Assembly (NCBI RefSeq): GCF_003403035.1
Contig: NZ_QURN01000014.1
Coordinates: forward strand, 1 to 64,000
Length of the DNA stretch: 64,000 nucleotides
Direction of reading: 5' to 3'
Origin: Mesorhizobium denitrificans
GTDB lineage: Bacteria > Pseudomonadota > Alphaproteobacteria > Rhizobiales > Rhizobiaceae
Part shown: positions 8,114 to 17,067 of the stretch, in pieces
Position numbering within the stretch: position 1 is the stretch's first letter
Layout of the letters: every line of letters starts with the position of its first letter
Position numbers and translations under genes: made by a program
Notes under the pieces: model-generated
What the model was told of the DNA's origin: nothing
The model's input: the letters and a program-made list of their open reading frames with translations, nothing else
The model's database searches: none

Positions 8114-9723
8114 ATGTCGGATATTCGCGCGGACGCCCTCATAATCGGAGCGGGTTTATCCGGAGCCGTTGTAGCGGCGCGGCTTGCAGAGGAAGGCGTT
8201 TCGGTCGTCTGCCTGGAGCAAGGCATGAAGCATCAGCGGGAAGACTATCGGGGACGACAGGACGACTGGGAAATAACGGCTCTGGGACCTTGGCATGCCA
8301 GTCCCAATGTCCGTCGAGGTCCAGCCGACTACCCTATCAACGACGAAGATTCAGTGATGAAACCGCTGATGTTCAATGGAGTCGGTGGCAGTACAATCCT
8401 TTACGGCGCGCACTGGATGCGCTTTTTTCCATCGGATTTCAGGGTGCGGACACTCGACGGCGCAGCAGATGACTGGCCGATCACCTACAATGATCTTGCG
8501 CCTTACTACGATCGAACCGATATCGCTTTCGGCGTGTCGGGCATTGCCGGCGACCCCGCCTACCCCGCCTTTCCCGACTACCCAATGCCGCCCCTTCCTA
8601 TCAACGTGTGGGGAGAAAAGGTTGCAGCAGGACATAGCAAGCTGGGATGGCACTGGTGGCCCGGATCGAATGCCATAGCTTCGCGCCACTATGAAGGTAG
8701 AAACCCTTGCGTTCAGCGAAGCACCTGCGGATATGGCTGCAATGAAGGGGCGAAGGCTTCAGTCGACTTGACCCATTGGCCTGCTGCTGAGCGAGCGGGG
8801 GCAAAGCTCATCACAGGCGCGCGCGTGAGCCAGATAACGCACGACAGTCATGGGCGGGCCACTGGGGCGATCTACAGTGACCGAAGCGGCACGCAATATC
8901 GAGTGGTGGCCAACGTCGTAATTCTTGCAGCAAACGCGATTGGTACGCCTCGTTTGCTGCTCCTCTCTCACTCCGCAAGATATCCCAATGGCCTTGCCAA
9001 CGGTTCCGGATTGGTGGGGAAACGGCTCATGATGCACCCATTCACGCGTGTAGTCGGCTTCTTCGATGAACCTATGGAAACCTGGCAAGGCCATTGGGGA
9101 CAAAGCCTATACTCGCTTGAATTCGCGGAGACGCGTCCCGATCTCGCTTTCATAAGAGGCGCGAAATGGAATTTAGGGCCTTCCGGTGGTCCTCTCCACG
9201 CCGCCATGTTCTCCAACGGCAAAAATTGAACTGGGGACCAGACCTGCACCGACAGGTCAGTGAGTGGCTTGGCCGGACCGCGATATGGGGTATCTCATGC
9301 GACGATCTTCCAGAGACGGAAAATCGGGTCACGCTGGATGACAGTCTTTGCGATGGCGATGGCATTCCGGCGCCGCGATTGAAGTACACACTATCCGAGA
9401 ATTCGAAGGCAATACTGCGCTTCAACAGAGAGAGGGCAGCGGAATCTCTCGAAGCCTCCGGGGCCTACAAGACACAGAGCGCCGAGATTATGCCAGAGTA
9501 TGGCTGGCACCCTTTGGGCACATGCCGCATGGGCGACGATATCGATGATTCAGTCGTGGATCAGTTCTGTGCCGCGCATGACGTGGAGAACCTATTCATA
9601 GTCGATGGCAGCGTTTTTGTTACCGGCTCCTCGGTCAATCCCGCAGCCACGATCGCAGCAATCGCCTTGCGTGCCGCAGAGAACCTTTTGACCAAGAGAC
9701 GAGAAATACGGGGGTCTCTTTGA
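8114..9723 (+). pseudogene. GMC oxidoreductase, frameshifted
   Basis: Read as one unit this would be about 536 residues, normal for the GMC (glucose-methanol-choline) FAD oxidoreductases. The first part (8114-9229) has the FAD-binding GAGLSGAVVAARL and E-x-G of the Rossmann fold and ends at a TGA. The second part continues in another frame from about 9225 to 9723 with the catalytic WHPLGTCRMG and the closing GSSVNPAATIAAIALRAAENL. The switch falls at a run of five A at 9221-9225; one extra A would restore a single frame. This is a recent loss of function, a programmed slip, or a sequencing error. Its stop overlaps the next gene's ATG. Confidence 0.8.
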
Positions 9724-10151
9724 TGGAACGGCCCGGACTGCCTTTTCAAACACTGGATGCGGAGCATCGCGCCCAATTGTCTGTCATCGCAGACAAGATC
9801 TTGCCTCGAACCAATGAAATGCCCTCCGCCAGCGACATCGATCTTGCAAATGCGCCACTCGACAAAGTGCTGCGTTCGCGACCGGATTTGGTTCAGCCCC
9901 TCATCCGGACGCTATCTTCACTTGGCAGCAGTATCGATGAGGCTGACCTGCACCTAATGCAAAGCAACGCCCCGCAGGTCTTCGAAACGCTATTCCAAGT
10001 CATAGCCGGTGCTTATTATATGGATGCGCGCGTGCGCCGCCTGCTTGGCTATGACGGTCAGCGCGCACTGTCGTTACCAAGAGCTGGCTTCGGCGCGGAA
10101 GAGCTCTTGATGGAGATGATGGAAACCCCGCCGCGCTACCGTTCGTGCTAA
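9723..10151 (+). CDS. Gluconate 2-dehydrogenase subunit 3-like protein
   Basis: 142 aa. The pattern LSVIADKILPRT..MPSASD, then AYYMDARVRRLLGYDGQ, resembles the small subunit 3 of membrane gluconate/2-ketogluconate dehydrogenases, which pairs with GMC-type flavoproteins. No clear signal peptide is seen. The start codon overlaps the stop of the GMC gene (TGATG), so the two are translationally coupled and very likely one enzyme. The 3' end overlaps a convergent gene by four bases. The assignment is by pattern and context. Confidence 0.6.
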   Translation: MERPGLPFQTLDAEHRAQLSVIADKILPRTNEMPSASDIDLANAPLDKVLRSRPDLVQPLIRTLSSLGSSIDEADLHLMQSNAPQVFETLFQVIAGAYYMDARVRRLLGYDGQRALSLPRAGFGAEELLMEMMETPPRYRSC

Positions 10152-10666
10152 ACAGTCGAGGCTTGCGATCCTTTGAAGAAATCCGCTGAAGGATTGCTTG
10201 CAAGGTATTGCGAAACAGCCAGTGCTGCTTCTGACTTGACCGCGGCGGCGATCCAGTACGCAATCATCTCGTCGTCTCTCGGCTCCAGACCAGCGCAGGC
10301 AACCACAATTCCCTCAAGCACGGCACTACCGGCATAAACAGTGTCTGCGCCGCGATAGTAGTGCGATGGAAGTTGTGAGGTAGGCAAACGCGTGCGTGCC
10401 GATATCTGAGCCTTGCTGAGCGCTATTTCCAGATTGGGATAAGGTGATGCCGAGAGGTCGCCAATTGATGTGACCAGCAGGCAATTGCCGCGAAACGTGC
10501 CACCGGATTTATGTGATGCGAGTTCATCGAAAGTCGTGACGACAACCGCAAATCCCGTGCGATCTGCGAACGCATCACGGAGCATGGTTTCAAGCGCCGC
10601 GCGGATTCGTTCGAACGCACGCTTCGCCAAATCGCGATCAAGAATTGGGTTGGTATCTTCCGTCAT
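10148..10666 (-). CDS. GlcG/HbpS-like small protein
   Basis: 172 aa from the ATG at 10666, whose A is the last base of the upstream gene's stop (TGATG coupling); a frame open to 10699 exists but runs into that gene. The segment IALSKAQISARTRLPTSQL, then GIVVACAGLEPRDDEMIA, resembles the GlcG/HbpS (DUF336) fold, where a KA-x-x-A-R-T helix precedes a G-x-x-G-x-D-E motif. These proteins are often accessory members of catabolic operons. It is the last gene of the 13-gene minus-strand run. Function unknown; the family call is tentative. Confidence 0.45.
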   Translation of the reverse strand: MTEDTNPILDRDLAKRAFERIRAALETMLRDAFADRTGFAVVVTTFDELASHKSGGTFRGNCLLVTSIGDLSASPYPNLEIALSKAQISARTRLPTSQLPSHYYRGADTVYAGSAVLEGIVVACAGLEPRDDEMIAYWIAAAVKSEAALAVSQYLASNPSADFFKGSQASTV

Positions 10667-12156
10667 CAGACAACACCTGCCCATGTCGTGCGGCGCCAAT
10701 CGGCAACGGCTACAGGCGATCCATCGATGAAACCCGCAGCAGTTACTGCACCTGCCCGCATATCCCCATCGGGCATCTCGACGACCTTGTGGCCGAGTTC
10801 GGCGAGATTCTCTTTTTGAGGATGGCTCTTTTCGATGAGCAGTTTTCCATTTTCGCTGCGCCAGCGCGGTCGACCGACAACGCGCGCGAGGTCGAGCTTT
10901 TCAATCGTCAGGCCGCAGATGACTTGCAGCAGCGTTTGAACCTGTCCATCAGCACCGGGCGTTGACAATCCCAGAGGTCCGTGAGGCGTTTCAAGGATGG
11001 CGGGCGCAAGCGTGTGCACAGGTCGCTTTCCCGGCATGGCGTCGTTCGGCTTTGAGGTGAAGCCTCCGGCCCTGTTGTTGAGAGTAAAGCCACATTCGGG
11101 AACGTAGACCGCTGAGCCGAAATCATCGAAAACACTCACCAGCGAAGCAGCACAATTTCCATGCCTGTCGGCGACTGAAACGCCAGCCGTATGCAGATAG
11201 GCGCGCGGACCACCTCTATTCGCTGCGCGGTTCAAGTCTATCTGCAATTTTTCATCGAGCAGCGATGCTCCGCGCACAACCTGATCACGATACGCAAAAC
11301 TCGCCTCTGTAAGCTCGATACCGGCGTGATCGATTCTGTCGGCAGGAATCTCGCCAAGCTCAAAAAGACCTTTGGTCGCCATCGCCAGCAAGACGCCTTG
11401 AGAAACAGGGGGCTGCACAAGCAGCCGCATTCCCTTGAAATCAATCGAGATCGGCTCCGTGACAACCGTTTCGTGAGCTTCAAGATCATCAAGATCGAGT
11501 GCGCCGCCCTGCCGCTGCACTGCACTTACAATGGCTTGGGCGCACACGCCGGAATAGAACGCATGAGCGCCCTCTTTGCCGATCCGGTCGAGCGTCATTG
11601 CCAGTTCTTCCTGGGTTACCAGCTGACCGGCCCGCGCAGATAGCAATTGCCACTGAGCAGCACCATTGCGCTCCAGCCGCGCTCTCTGGTCCTGCAAGGC
11701 GCGCATGAGTGAAGGCGTAACGGGCATCTTGAGACGGGCAAGTTTTATGGCCGGCTGCAAAATTGTGTGCAGAGGTAATCTTCCATAGGCGGCGAGCACC
11801 GTAGACCAGGCACCCACTATGCCTGGCACCGTGATGCTGGCGCCACCATCGTTGGCCACGTGCGTCAATTTCCTTGGCGCTGCCCCGGTGCCATTAAATG
11901 CGCGCGTTCTTCCCCCGGGCTCGCGAATAAGGCAAAGCATGTCGCCACCCAAGCCGCAGGCATTGGGAGCAACCACCGCCAAAACGGCCTGCGCCGCAAT
12001 CATGGCTTCAACGGCATTTCCGCCGCGGCACAATATCTCTTGTCCGGCCGCAGCAGCAAACGGATCAGCCGCGGAAATCGCGCCTCCCCGCCCCACCAAT
12101 ACGGGTCGTTCTCGCGACGCAAATGAGTCGGCCAGCATGCTTGCAGCCCTTTCCAT
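10666..12156 (-). CDS. ggt: Gamma-glutamyltransferase family protein
   Basis: 496 aa Ntn-hydrolase precursor. The likely self-cleavage and catalytic Thr is T323, in HTAGVSVADRHGN. The canonical second Thr-His after it is replaced by Ala-Gly. Downstream are NNRAGGF and the PVHTLAPAI / STPGADGQVQTLLQV stretches of the small subunit. No signal peptide is visible, so a cytoplasmic acylase or gamma-glutamyl hydrolase is more likely than the periplasmic enzyme. It abuts the SDR gene upstream and overlaps the GlcG-like gene downstream. Its position suggests that it removes a gamma-glutamyl or related acyl group from an intermediate; the substrate is inferred. Confidence 0.8.
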   Translation of the reverse strand: MERAASMLADSFASRERPVLVGRGGAISAADPFAAAAGQEILCRGGNAVEAMIAAQAVLAVVAPNACGLGGDMLCLIREPGGRTRAFNGTGAAPRKLTHVANDGGASITVPGIVGAWSTVLAAYGRLPLHTILQPAIKLARLKMPVTPSLMRALQDQRARLERNGAAQWQLLSARAGQLVTQEELAMTLDRIGKEGAHAFYSGVCAQAIVSAVQRQGGALDLDDLEAHETVVTEPISIDFKGMRLLVQPPVSQGVLLAMATKGLFELGEIPADRIDHAGIELTEASFAYRDQVVRGASLLDEKLQIDLNRAANRGGPRAYLHTAGVSVADRHGNCAASLVSVFDDFGSAVYVPECGFTLNNRAGGFTSKPNDAMPGKRPVHTLAPAILETPHGPLGLSTPGADGQVQTLLQVICGLTIEKLDLARVVGRPRWRSENGKLLIEKSHPQKENLAELGHKVVEMPDGDMRAGAVTAAGFIDGSPVAVADWRRTTWAGVV

Positions 12157-12900
12157 TCAGACGGCGGTGTACCCGCCATCGACAACCAATGAAGTGCCCG
12201 TCACATAACGCGCGGCGGGCGATGCAAGAAACAGAACCGTACCAGCAACATCTTCGGGCGTGCCCTGACGTCCCATCGGTATCTGACGCAGCAGCGCACG
12301 CTCCGCTTCCACCGGGTCGGCTTGAAACCTCCAGAAACTGTCGTTGAACGGCGTATCTATCCATCCCGGCAGGAGGCAGTTCACGCGCGTGCCCTGAGGG
12401 GCAAGCTCGTCTGCCAGCGCGCGACAAAGACCCAGCAATCCTGATTTCGTCGCATGATATGCGGGCATTCCCGCGTGACCGCGCAACGCACCTGTCGATG
12501 CCGTCAAAATGATGCTCGCATTGTCAGAGCGAGCCAATATCGGCGCGGCAGCCTGGGTCAGGTAAAAAGGCATGGACAGGTTAAGCGCCAGCGACTTTTC
12601 CCATTGCTCGGCCTTCCATTCCTGCAATGGCGCCGATTCAAGGATAGCTGCATTGGCGAAGACACAGTCGATGCGACCATACTCAGCGAGCGCGGCCTCG
12701 ACCGCCTGCCGTGGCCCTTCCCTTGTCGACAGATCGCACACCATCGAGCGCGCTTTGCCTGCTCCACGTTCCGAGACTGCCGCAAGCGAACGAGTTTCAT
12801 CGATATCAGCTAAAAACACATCGTCGCCGCGTTCACGAAATGCGCGCAATACGGCCAGCCCAATTCCCGATGACCCACCTGCGATCAGAGCGACAGCCAT
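12157..12900 (-). CDS. SDR family oxidoreductase
   Basis: 247 aa classical short-chain dehydrogenase. The NAD(P) motif is AGGSSGIGLAV near the N-terminus, the catalytic pair is in YHATK, and the C-terminal GTSLVVDGGYTAV is typical. An Asp after beta-2 (LADID) suggests NAD(H) preference. Its first 16 bases overlap the 3' end of the M20 gene and it abuts ggt, so it belongs to the same transcript. Alcohol/ketone substrate unknown. Confidence 0.85.
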   Translation of the reverse strand: MAVALIAGGSSGIGLAVLRAFRERGDDVFLADIDETRSLAAVSERGAGKARSMVCDLSTREGPRQAVEAALAEYGRIDCVFANAAILESAPLQEWKAEQWEKSLALNLSMPFYLTQAAAPILARSDNASIILTASTGALRGHAGMPAYHATKSGLLGLCRALADELAPQGTRVNCLLPGWIDTPFNDSFWRFQADPVEAERALLRQIPMGRQGTPEDVAGTVLFLASPAARYVTGTSLVVDGGYTAV

Positions 12901-14132
12901 GTTGCACCTCGCCCTTCGCCGCCACAGATCTGAGCCGCCGCTGCCATGTAAACGGCTACGCAGTCGACGACATCCTCTTCGTAGACATAATCATTTACGC
13001 CCGACGCGAGTTCTGCCTGAGGGCCATAACAAATCGCCGGAATTCCTCGCGCGCGCCAGCGAGCAGCATCGCTTGCGGGCAACCGAACAACGGAACGCGC
13101 AGCCTCTCCACGTATAGCTGCTGTCGCGTCAAGCATTGCAGTGCAAAGCTCGCTGTCGATAGCAGTCCAGTTGGGATCCCACCCCTTGATGCGGGTTACC
13201 TTGATGCCGCCAATTTGCTCGGCCAGCGCACATACGCGCTTCATGATCTTGTCTATTTTCATTCCCGGCGGAACGCGAAAATCCACTTCGGCAACCGCCC
13301 TGGTCGCGACCTGGCTTACGAAACTGCCCCCGCTTATTGTCCCCGCGTTTACAGAAAGCCTGAGCCCGTGTTCGCCCGCATTATTGGCAAGAACCGCAAC
13401 ATCAGGCGGCGGCGCAGATTGCTCATCATTCCATTGGTCGAGACTGGCGAGAAGTTTGGACAGGCGGGCGATTGCCGATGATCCCTGTTGCGAAAGCATG
13501 CCTTGACCGGGCGGTGCAGTCGCTTCAATCGAAAGCCAAAGCAGGCCCTTTTCCGCAATCGCCAAGTTCATTCCGCCGGGACCCTCGGCATTGATCACGG
13601 CATCGCCCAACAAGCTTTCGTCGCCGTCCAACAGAAACGCTGTTCCGTCTGGGCCGAACACAACTTCGTCCGCAACCAGCGTGAGCGTGATCTTTCCACA
13701 AAGCGCGGCGCGATTTCGCGACAAACCGACATAGGCCATAGCCAGCGCGGCGACACCTGCTTTCATATTGCCGATGCCAAGCCCCGTGATGCGTCCGGCC
13801 TGCTGTTGCAATTGATAAATCGGAACCAGCCAATCAGAAGGATCGCCAGGGTTCAGTGTGTCCATATGACCATTCAAAATGAGATGAGGCCCCGGCCTGC
13901 CAGTATCGAATCCGCACACGATATTTGGCTTGGTCGGCGTCGCACTGCGAATCTCAGGCCGAAGGCCATGCTTTTCCAGAAAGGCCGAAAGGACACGGAC
14001 CGGTGCGGTCGTGTCACCTTCAGGCTGCGGGCTTCGTGCTGATACCAATTCTGCGCAAAGCCCCAGCAGCTCTTGTCGCTGCGCTTGCGCGACTGATTTG
14101 ATGTCTGCAGCGTTTTCTGAAGCAGCGCTCAT
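12885..14132 (-). CDS. M20-family metallopeptidase-like protein with altered metal ligands
   Basis: 415 aa, ArgE/DapE/CPG2 fold. The start is the ATG at 14132 overlapping the upstream TGA (TGATG). HMD (H89, D91) and a late NAEGPG Glu (E183) are present. However, the bridging Asp expected in G-x-G-x-x-D-M-K is Asn (N122 in GIGNMKAG), the second Glu of the DEE motif is Val (DEVV, 155-158), and the C-terminal His ligand seems absent (ASGVNDYVYEEDV). In known M20 enzymes these residues bind the two metals, so this protein may be mononuclear, chemically different, or non-hydrolytic. Confidence 0.78.
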   Translation of the reverse strand: MSAASENAADIKSVAQAQRQELLGLCAELVSARSPQPEGDTTAPVRVLSAFLEKHGLRPEIRSATPTKPNIVCGFDTGRPGPHLILNGHMDTLNPGDPSDWLVPIYQLQQQAGRITGLGIGNMKAGVAALAMAYVGLSRNRAALCGKITLTLVADEVVFGPDGTAFLLDGDESLLGDAVINAEGPGGMNLAIAEKGLLWLSIEATAPPGQGMLSQQGSSAIARLSKLLASLDQWNDEQSAPPPDVAVLANNAGEHGLRLSVNAGTISGGSFVSQVATRAVAEVDFRVPPGMKIDKIMKRVCALAEQIGGIKVTRIKGWDPNWTAIDSELCTAMLDATAAIRGEAARSVVRLPASDAARWRARGIPAICYGPQAELASGVNDYVYEEDVVDCVAVYMAAAAQICGGEGRGATWLSL

Positions 14133-14920
14133 CAACCAACCTGCCATCCGCCATCAACGACAAGCGATTGACCGACGACGTAGCGTGAAAAATCAGAAGC
14201 AAGATAAACATATGCGCCTGCGAGTTCGTCGAGCGGCCCCAGCTTTCCGATAGGAATCTTCGACTCCAATTCGGCGCGCAACGAAGCCGGTGACGCGTTG
14301 CGCAGCTTTGCACGATCCTGAAAAAGCTGCTGGATCATTTTGGTATCGATCTGACCGGGACAGACAGCGTTTACGAGGATGCCCTTATCCGCAAGTTCCG
14401 CAGCCATGGACTGCATCAGCCCCACCATTCCGAACTTGGATGCGGAATAGGCACCATTCTCGCGGCCACCGCGAACGCCGAACAGCGACGCTGTAAAGAT
14501 TATCCGCCCAGCTTTTTTCCGCTCCACCATGCGGCGCGCAAATGATGTGGCGGTTATGAACGCTCCGGTCAGATTGACATCTATGACGCGGCGCCAACTG
14601 GCCAAATCAGTGTCGATCGCGTGCTTGAGTACCAAAATCCCTGCATTTGGCACGATGATGTCAACGCCGCCTTCAGCAAAGCAGGTGTCCGCACATCGTT
14701 CGGTCGCCTCCTGATCGGTCACGTCGAGCAACACCGTTTTTGCGCGGCCAGATGCGATCCCATCAAGGTGTGTCTGGGCGCTTTCCAGCGAATGTGGGGC
14801 GACATCGGCTGCAATCACCTTCGCGCCCTGGCGCAGATAGGCCTCGGCTACGGCAAGCCCTATGCCTTGCGCACCTCCCGTGATGAACGCCGTCTTTCCT
14901 TCAAGCAAATGGCCGTCCAT
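14132..14920 (-). CDS. SDR family oxidoreductase
   Basis: 262 aa short-chain dehydrogenase: TGGAQGIGLAVAEAY nucleotide-binding motif, NAG in VPNAGIL, catalytic YSASK, and C-terminal GQSLVVDGGWQVG. Asp after beta-2 (AADVA) suggests NAD(H). AGGAG lies seven bases before the ATG. It lies 21 bp downstream of the ammonia-lyase gene and is coupled to the M20-like gene. It is a second dehydrogenase in the pathway, distinct in sequence from the one at 12157. Confidence 0.85.
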   Translation of the reverse strand: MDGHLLEGKTAFITGGAQGIGLAVAEAYLRQGAKVIAADVAPHSLESAQTHLDGIASGRAKTVLLDVTDQEATERCADTCFAEGGVDIIVPNAGILVLKHAIDTDLASWRRVIDVNLTGAFITATSFARRMVERKKAGRIIFTASLFGVRGGRENGAYSASKFGMVGLMQSMAAELADKGILVNAVCPGQIDTKMIQQLFQDRAKLRNASPASLRAELESKIPIGKLGPLDELAGAYVYLASDFSRYVVGQSLVVDGGWQVG

Positions 14921-14941
14921 GCGATTCTCCTGTTCCCGATT

Positions 14942-16159
14942 TCAGGCTGCGACTGATTCAGAGGCGCGTCCCACAATTCGCTGATATGCTTCTTCGTCCG
15001 TTGCCCCTTCACTGCCGATCGCTACGATCCTCGAGTCCTTTCCGAGGCCAAATAAGGTTTTGACTTCGGGGTTGAGCGTTGCAGCAATCAATCCGGCTAC
15101 CGCAGCGCAGCCTGACTCTCCTGCAACGATAGCGGGGTCGCCACCAACACCGGCAGCGAGCAGGCGCATTGCTTCAGGAGCAGCTTCTTCTGGCAGAGTA
15201 ATGACCCCATCGGTGGCATGCTTCAGAACAATCCACGCCGGGGCAGATACCTCGCCCGCAGCAAGGCATGCCATGACGGTATTTGTGTCACCCGGAACGG
15301 CGGTTGGCTTTCCAGCAGCGATGCTGCGGTAGATGCAGTCCGCACGGTGCGGTTCTATGACGATGATTTTCGGGCGCTGTGCCCCCAACTTTTCCCAATA
15401 ATATGCGGCAATTGCTGCGGCCAATCCACCGACACCTGCCTGGACGAACACATGGGTAGGTGCTTCGTTACCCATCTCGTCGGCGATTTCGTCTGCGATG
15501 ATCGTATAGCCCTGCATGATCAGCGACGGCACATGCGCAGTCGCAGCATTCGACGTGTCCCCCGCAAGAAACCAGCCATTCGCCACGCAATCCGCCGCGC
15601 ATCGTTGCACTGAATCGTCATAGTGGCCTTTCACCCGGACGATCCGCGCACCGTATTTTTCAATTTCGCGCTGTCTGGAAGTGCTCACATGCTCATGCAG
15701 GTAAATTACGCAGGAGCAGCCGAACATCTTCGCGCCCCACGCAACCGAGCGTCCATGATTGCCGTCAGTAGCTGCGGCAACCACAACATCCGCAATGAGA
15801 TTTCGATGCTTGCCCGAAATGAGATCGGCTGCTGACACAGGCTCCTTTATGCCCTTGCCCGCGATAAATTCCTGCAAGATGGCGAGCACCGCATAGGCAC
15901 CGCCAATGGCCTTGAAGCTCTTGAGCCCAAAGCGCTGCCCCTCGTCTTTGTAGTGTAATTCACCAATGCCGAGTTTGGAGGCCAGACCTTTCAGCCTTAG
16001 CAGCGGCGTCGGCGAATAGCCCGGCCAGGTCGTTATCTCCGCGAGTGCCTTATCCAGGCTCTCAAGGCTGATGATAGACCGTTCCTCCTCTCCATAAAGG
16101 CGCTGGCGGTCGGCATGCGCGTTCTGGATCGCGCGGGCGTTGAAGCGCTTCACTTCCAT
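14942..16159 (-). CDS. dpaL: Diaminopropionate ammonia-lyase
   Basis: 405 aa fold-type II PLP enzyme. The PLP lysine is K83 in GLKSFKAIGG, preceded by YKDEGQRFG, and the LHEHVS and ATDGNHG segments fit diaminopropionate ammonia-lyase (YgeX/DpaL), which converts 2,3-diaminopropionate to pyruvate and two ammonia. The start at 16159 has GGGAG upstream; the frame is open to 16180. It follows the binding-protein gene after a stem-loop. It strongly suggests that the imported compound is, or is degraded to, a 2,3-diaminopropionate- or Ser/Thr-like amino acid, which is inference from context. Confidence 0.85.
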   Translation of the reverse strand: MEVKRFNARAIQNAHADRQRLYGEEERSIISLESLDKALAEITTWPGYSPTPLLRLKGLASKLGIGELHYKDEGQRFGLKSFKAIGGAYAVLAILQEFIAGKGIKEPVSAADLISGKHRNLIADVVVAAATDGNHGRSVAWGAKMFGCSCVIYLHEHVSTSRQREIEKYGARIVRVKGHYDDSVQRCAADCVANGWFLAGDTSNAATAHVPSLIMQGYTIIADEIADEMGNEAPTHVFVQAGVGGLAAAIAAYYWEKLGAQRPKIIVIEPHRADCIYRSIAAGKPTAVPGDTNTVMACLAAGEVSAPAWIVLKHATDGVITLPEEAAPEAMRLLAAGVGGDPAIVAGESGCAAVAGLIAATLNPEVKTLFGLGKDSRIVAIGSEGATDEEAYQRIVGRASESVAA

Positions 16160-16186
16160 AAGGTCGTATCTCCCTACCAAGGTTCA

Positions 16187-16213
16187 GGCGCAGTCAGACA
16201 GGCCGGCTGCGCC
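16187..16213 (-). other. Intercistronic stem-loop between binding-protein gene and dpaL
   Basis: GGCGCAG (16187-16193) and CTGCGCC (16207-16213) form a perfect 7-bp GC-rich stem with a 13-base loop, located just after the binding-protein stop on the minus strand. There is no U-run after it. Such hairpins often protect the upstream mRNA of an abundant binding protein or partly attenuate downstream genes. Confidence 0.5.
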
Positions 16214-16225
16214 CGGTATCTGCTG

Positions 16226-17047
16226 TTACTTTGCCTTGGCCAATTCCTGGAACCACTTGTCGCGCAGCTTCACGTTCTCGCCGTTGCGAACGACGTCGCG
16301 GATGAAGGTGTTAAGGAAGTTCAGGAAATGCGGATCGCCGGGACGAATCGCGTAGGCAAGACCCACCGGCTTGACGAGCTGGTCTTCCGTGTTCATCACC
16401 ACAATGCGATCCGTAAGCGCTGGTGCGCGAACCTTGAGCAGCATCAGCGTGCCGGGATCGAGGAAAGCGGCATCAGCCTGACCGGACGCGACTTCGCCGA
16501 TCCATGCTGCGATATCGTTGGTTACGACACCGCGCACCTTAGCGTTGGGGAAAAGCTCTTTGGGATAGCTTTCTTCAACCGTTCCACTCTGGCCGACAAA
16601 TGTGAAATCCGGTGAGTTCAGGGCGTCAATAGAAGTAATGCCCTTCTTCTTGTTCGTCACGATATGGAAGCCATAGGTCGAATAAGGTTCCGTGAAGTCC
16701 ACCACCACGGCGCGTTCAGGCGTTGCAAAAAGATTTGCGAACACGGTGTCGTATTGTTTCGCTTCGAGCCCCGGAATAAGCGTCGCCCAGGTCGCTGGAA
16801 CGATCTGGAGCTTAACGCCGAGGATCTTGGCGACCCTGTTGGCCAGATCGACGTTGAAGCCTTCATATTCACCGGTCGTCGGATTTGGCGATTGCCATGG
16901 CGGGCTTTCGGCCATGCCGACCTTGAACACTCCACGGTCCTTGATTTCTTTGATCAGGTCTTCGGCCAGGGCGGGAGAAACCGCCAAGGCAAAGGCCAGC
17001 ACAAGTAGTATTTTCAGAAAGCCAAGTCGTTTCAGCAGCGATGTCAT
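16226..17047 (-). CDS. Amino-acid ABC transporter substrate-binding protein
   Basis: 273 aa, solute-binding family 3. A Sec signal peptide spans about residues 1-28 (MTSLLKRLGFLKILLVLAFA, then SPALAED). The mature part begins with IKDRGVFKVGMAESPPWQ, followed by GEYEGFNVDLANRVAKILG, the standard pattern of polar amino-acid binding proteins. AAGGGGA precedes the chosen ATG at 17047; the frame is open further upstream. It works with the two permeases upstream in the operon. No ATPase gene is present in the cluster. Confidence 0.88.
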   Translation of the reverse strand: MTSLLKRLGFLKILLVLAFALAVSPALAEDLIKEIKDRGVFKVGMAESPPWQSPNPTTGEYEGFNVDLANRVAKILGVKLQIVPATWATLIPGLEAKQYDTVFANLFATPERAVVVDFTEPYSTYGFHIVTNKKKGITSIDALNSPDFTFVGQSGTVEESYPKELFPNAKVRGVVTNDIAAWIGEVASGQADAAFLDPGTLMLLKVRAPALTDRIVVMNTEDQLVKPVGLAYAIRPGDPHFLNFLNTFIRDVVRNGENVKLRDKWFQELAKAK

Positions 17048-17067
17048 TGCATTCCCCTTTCTGGTTT

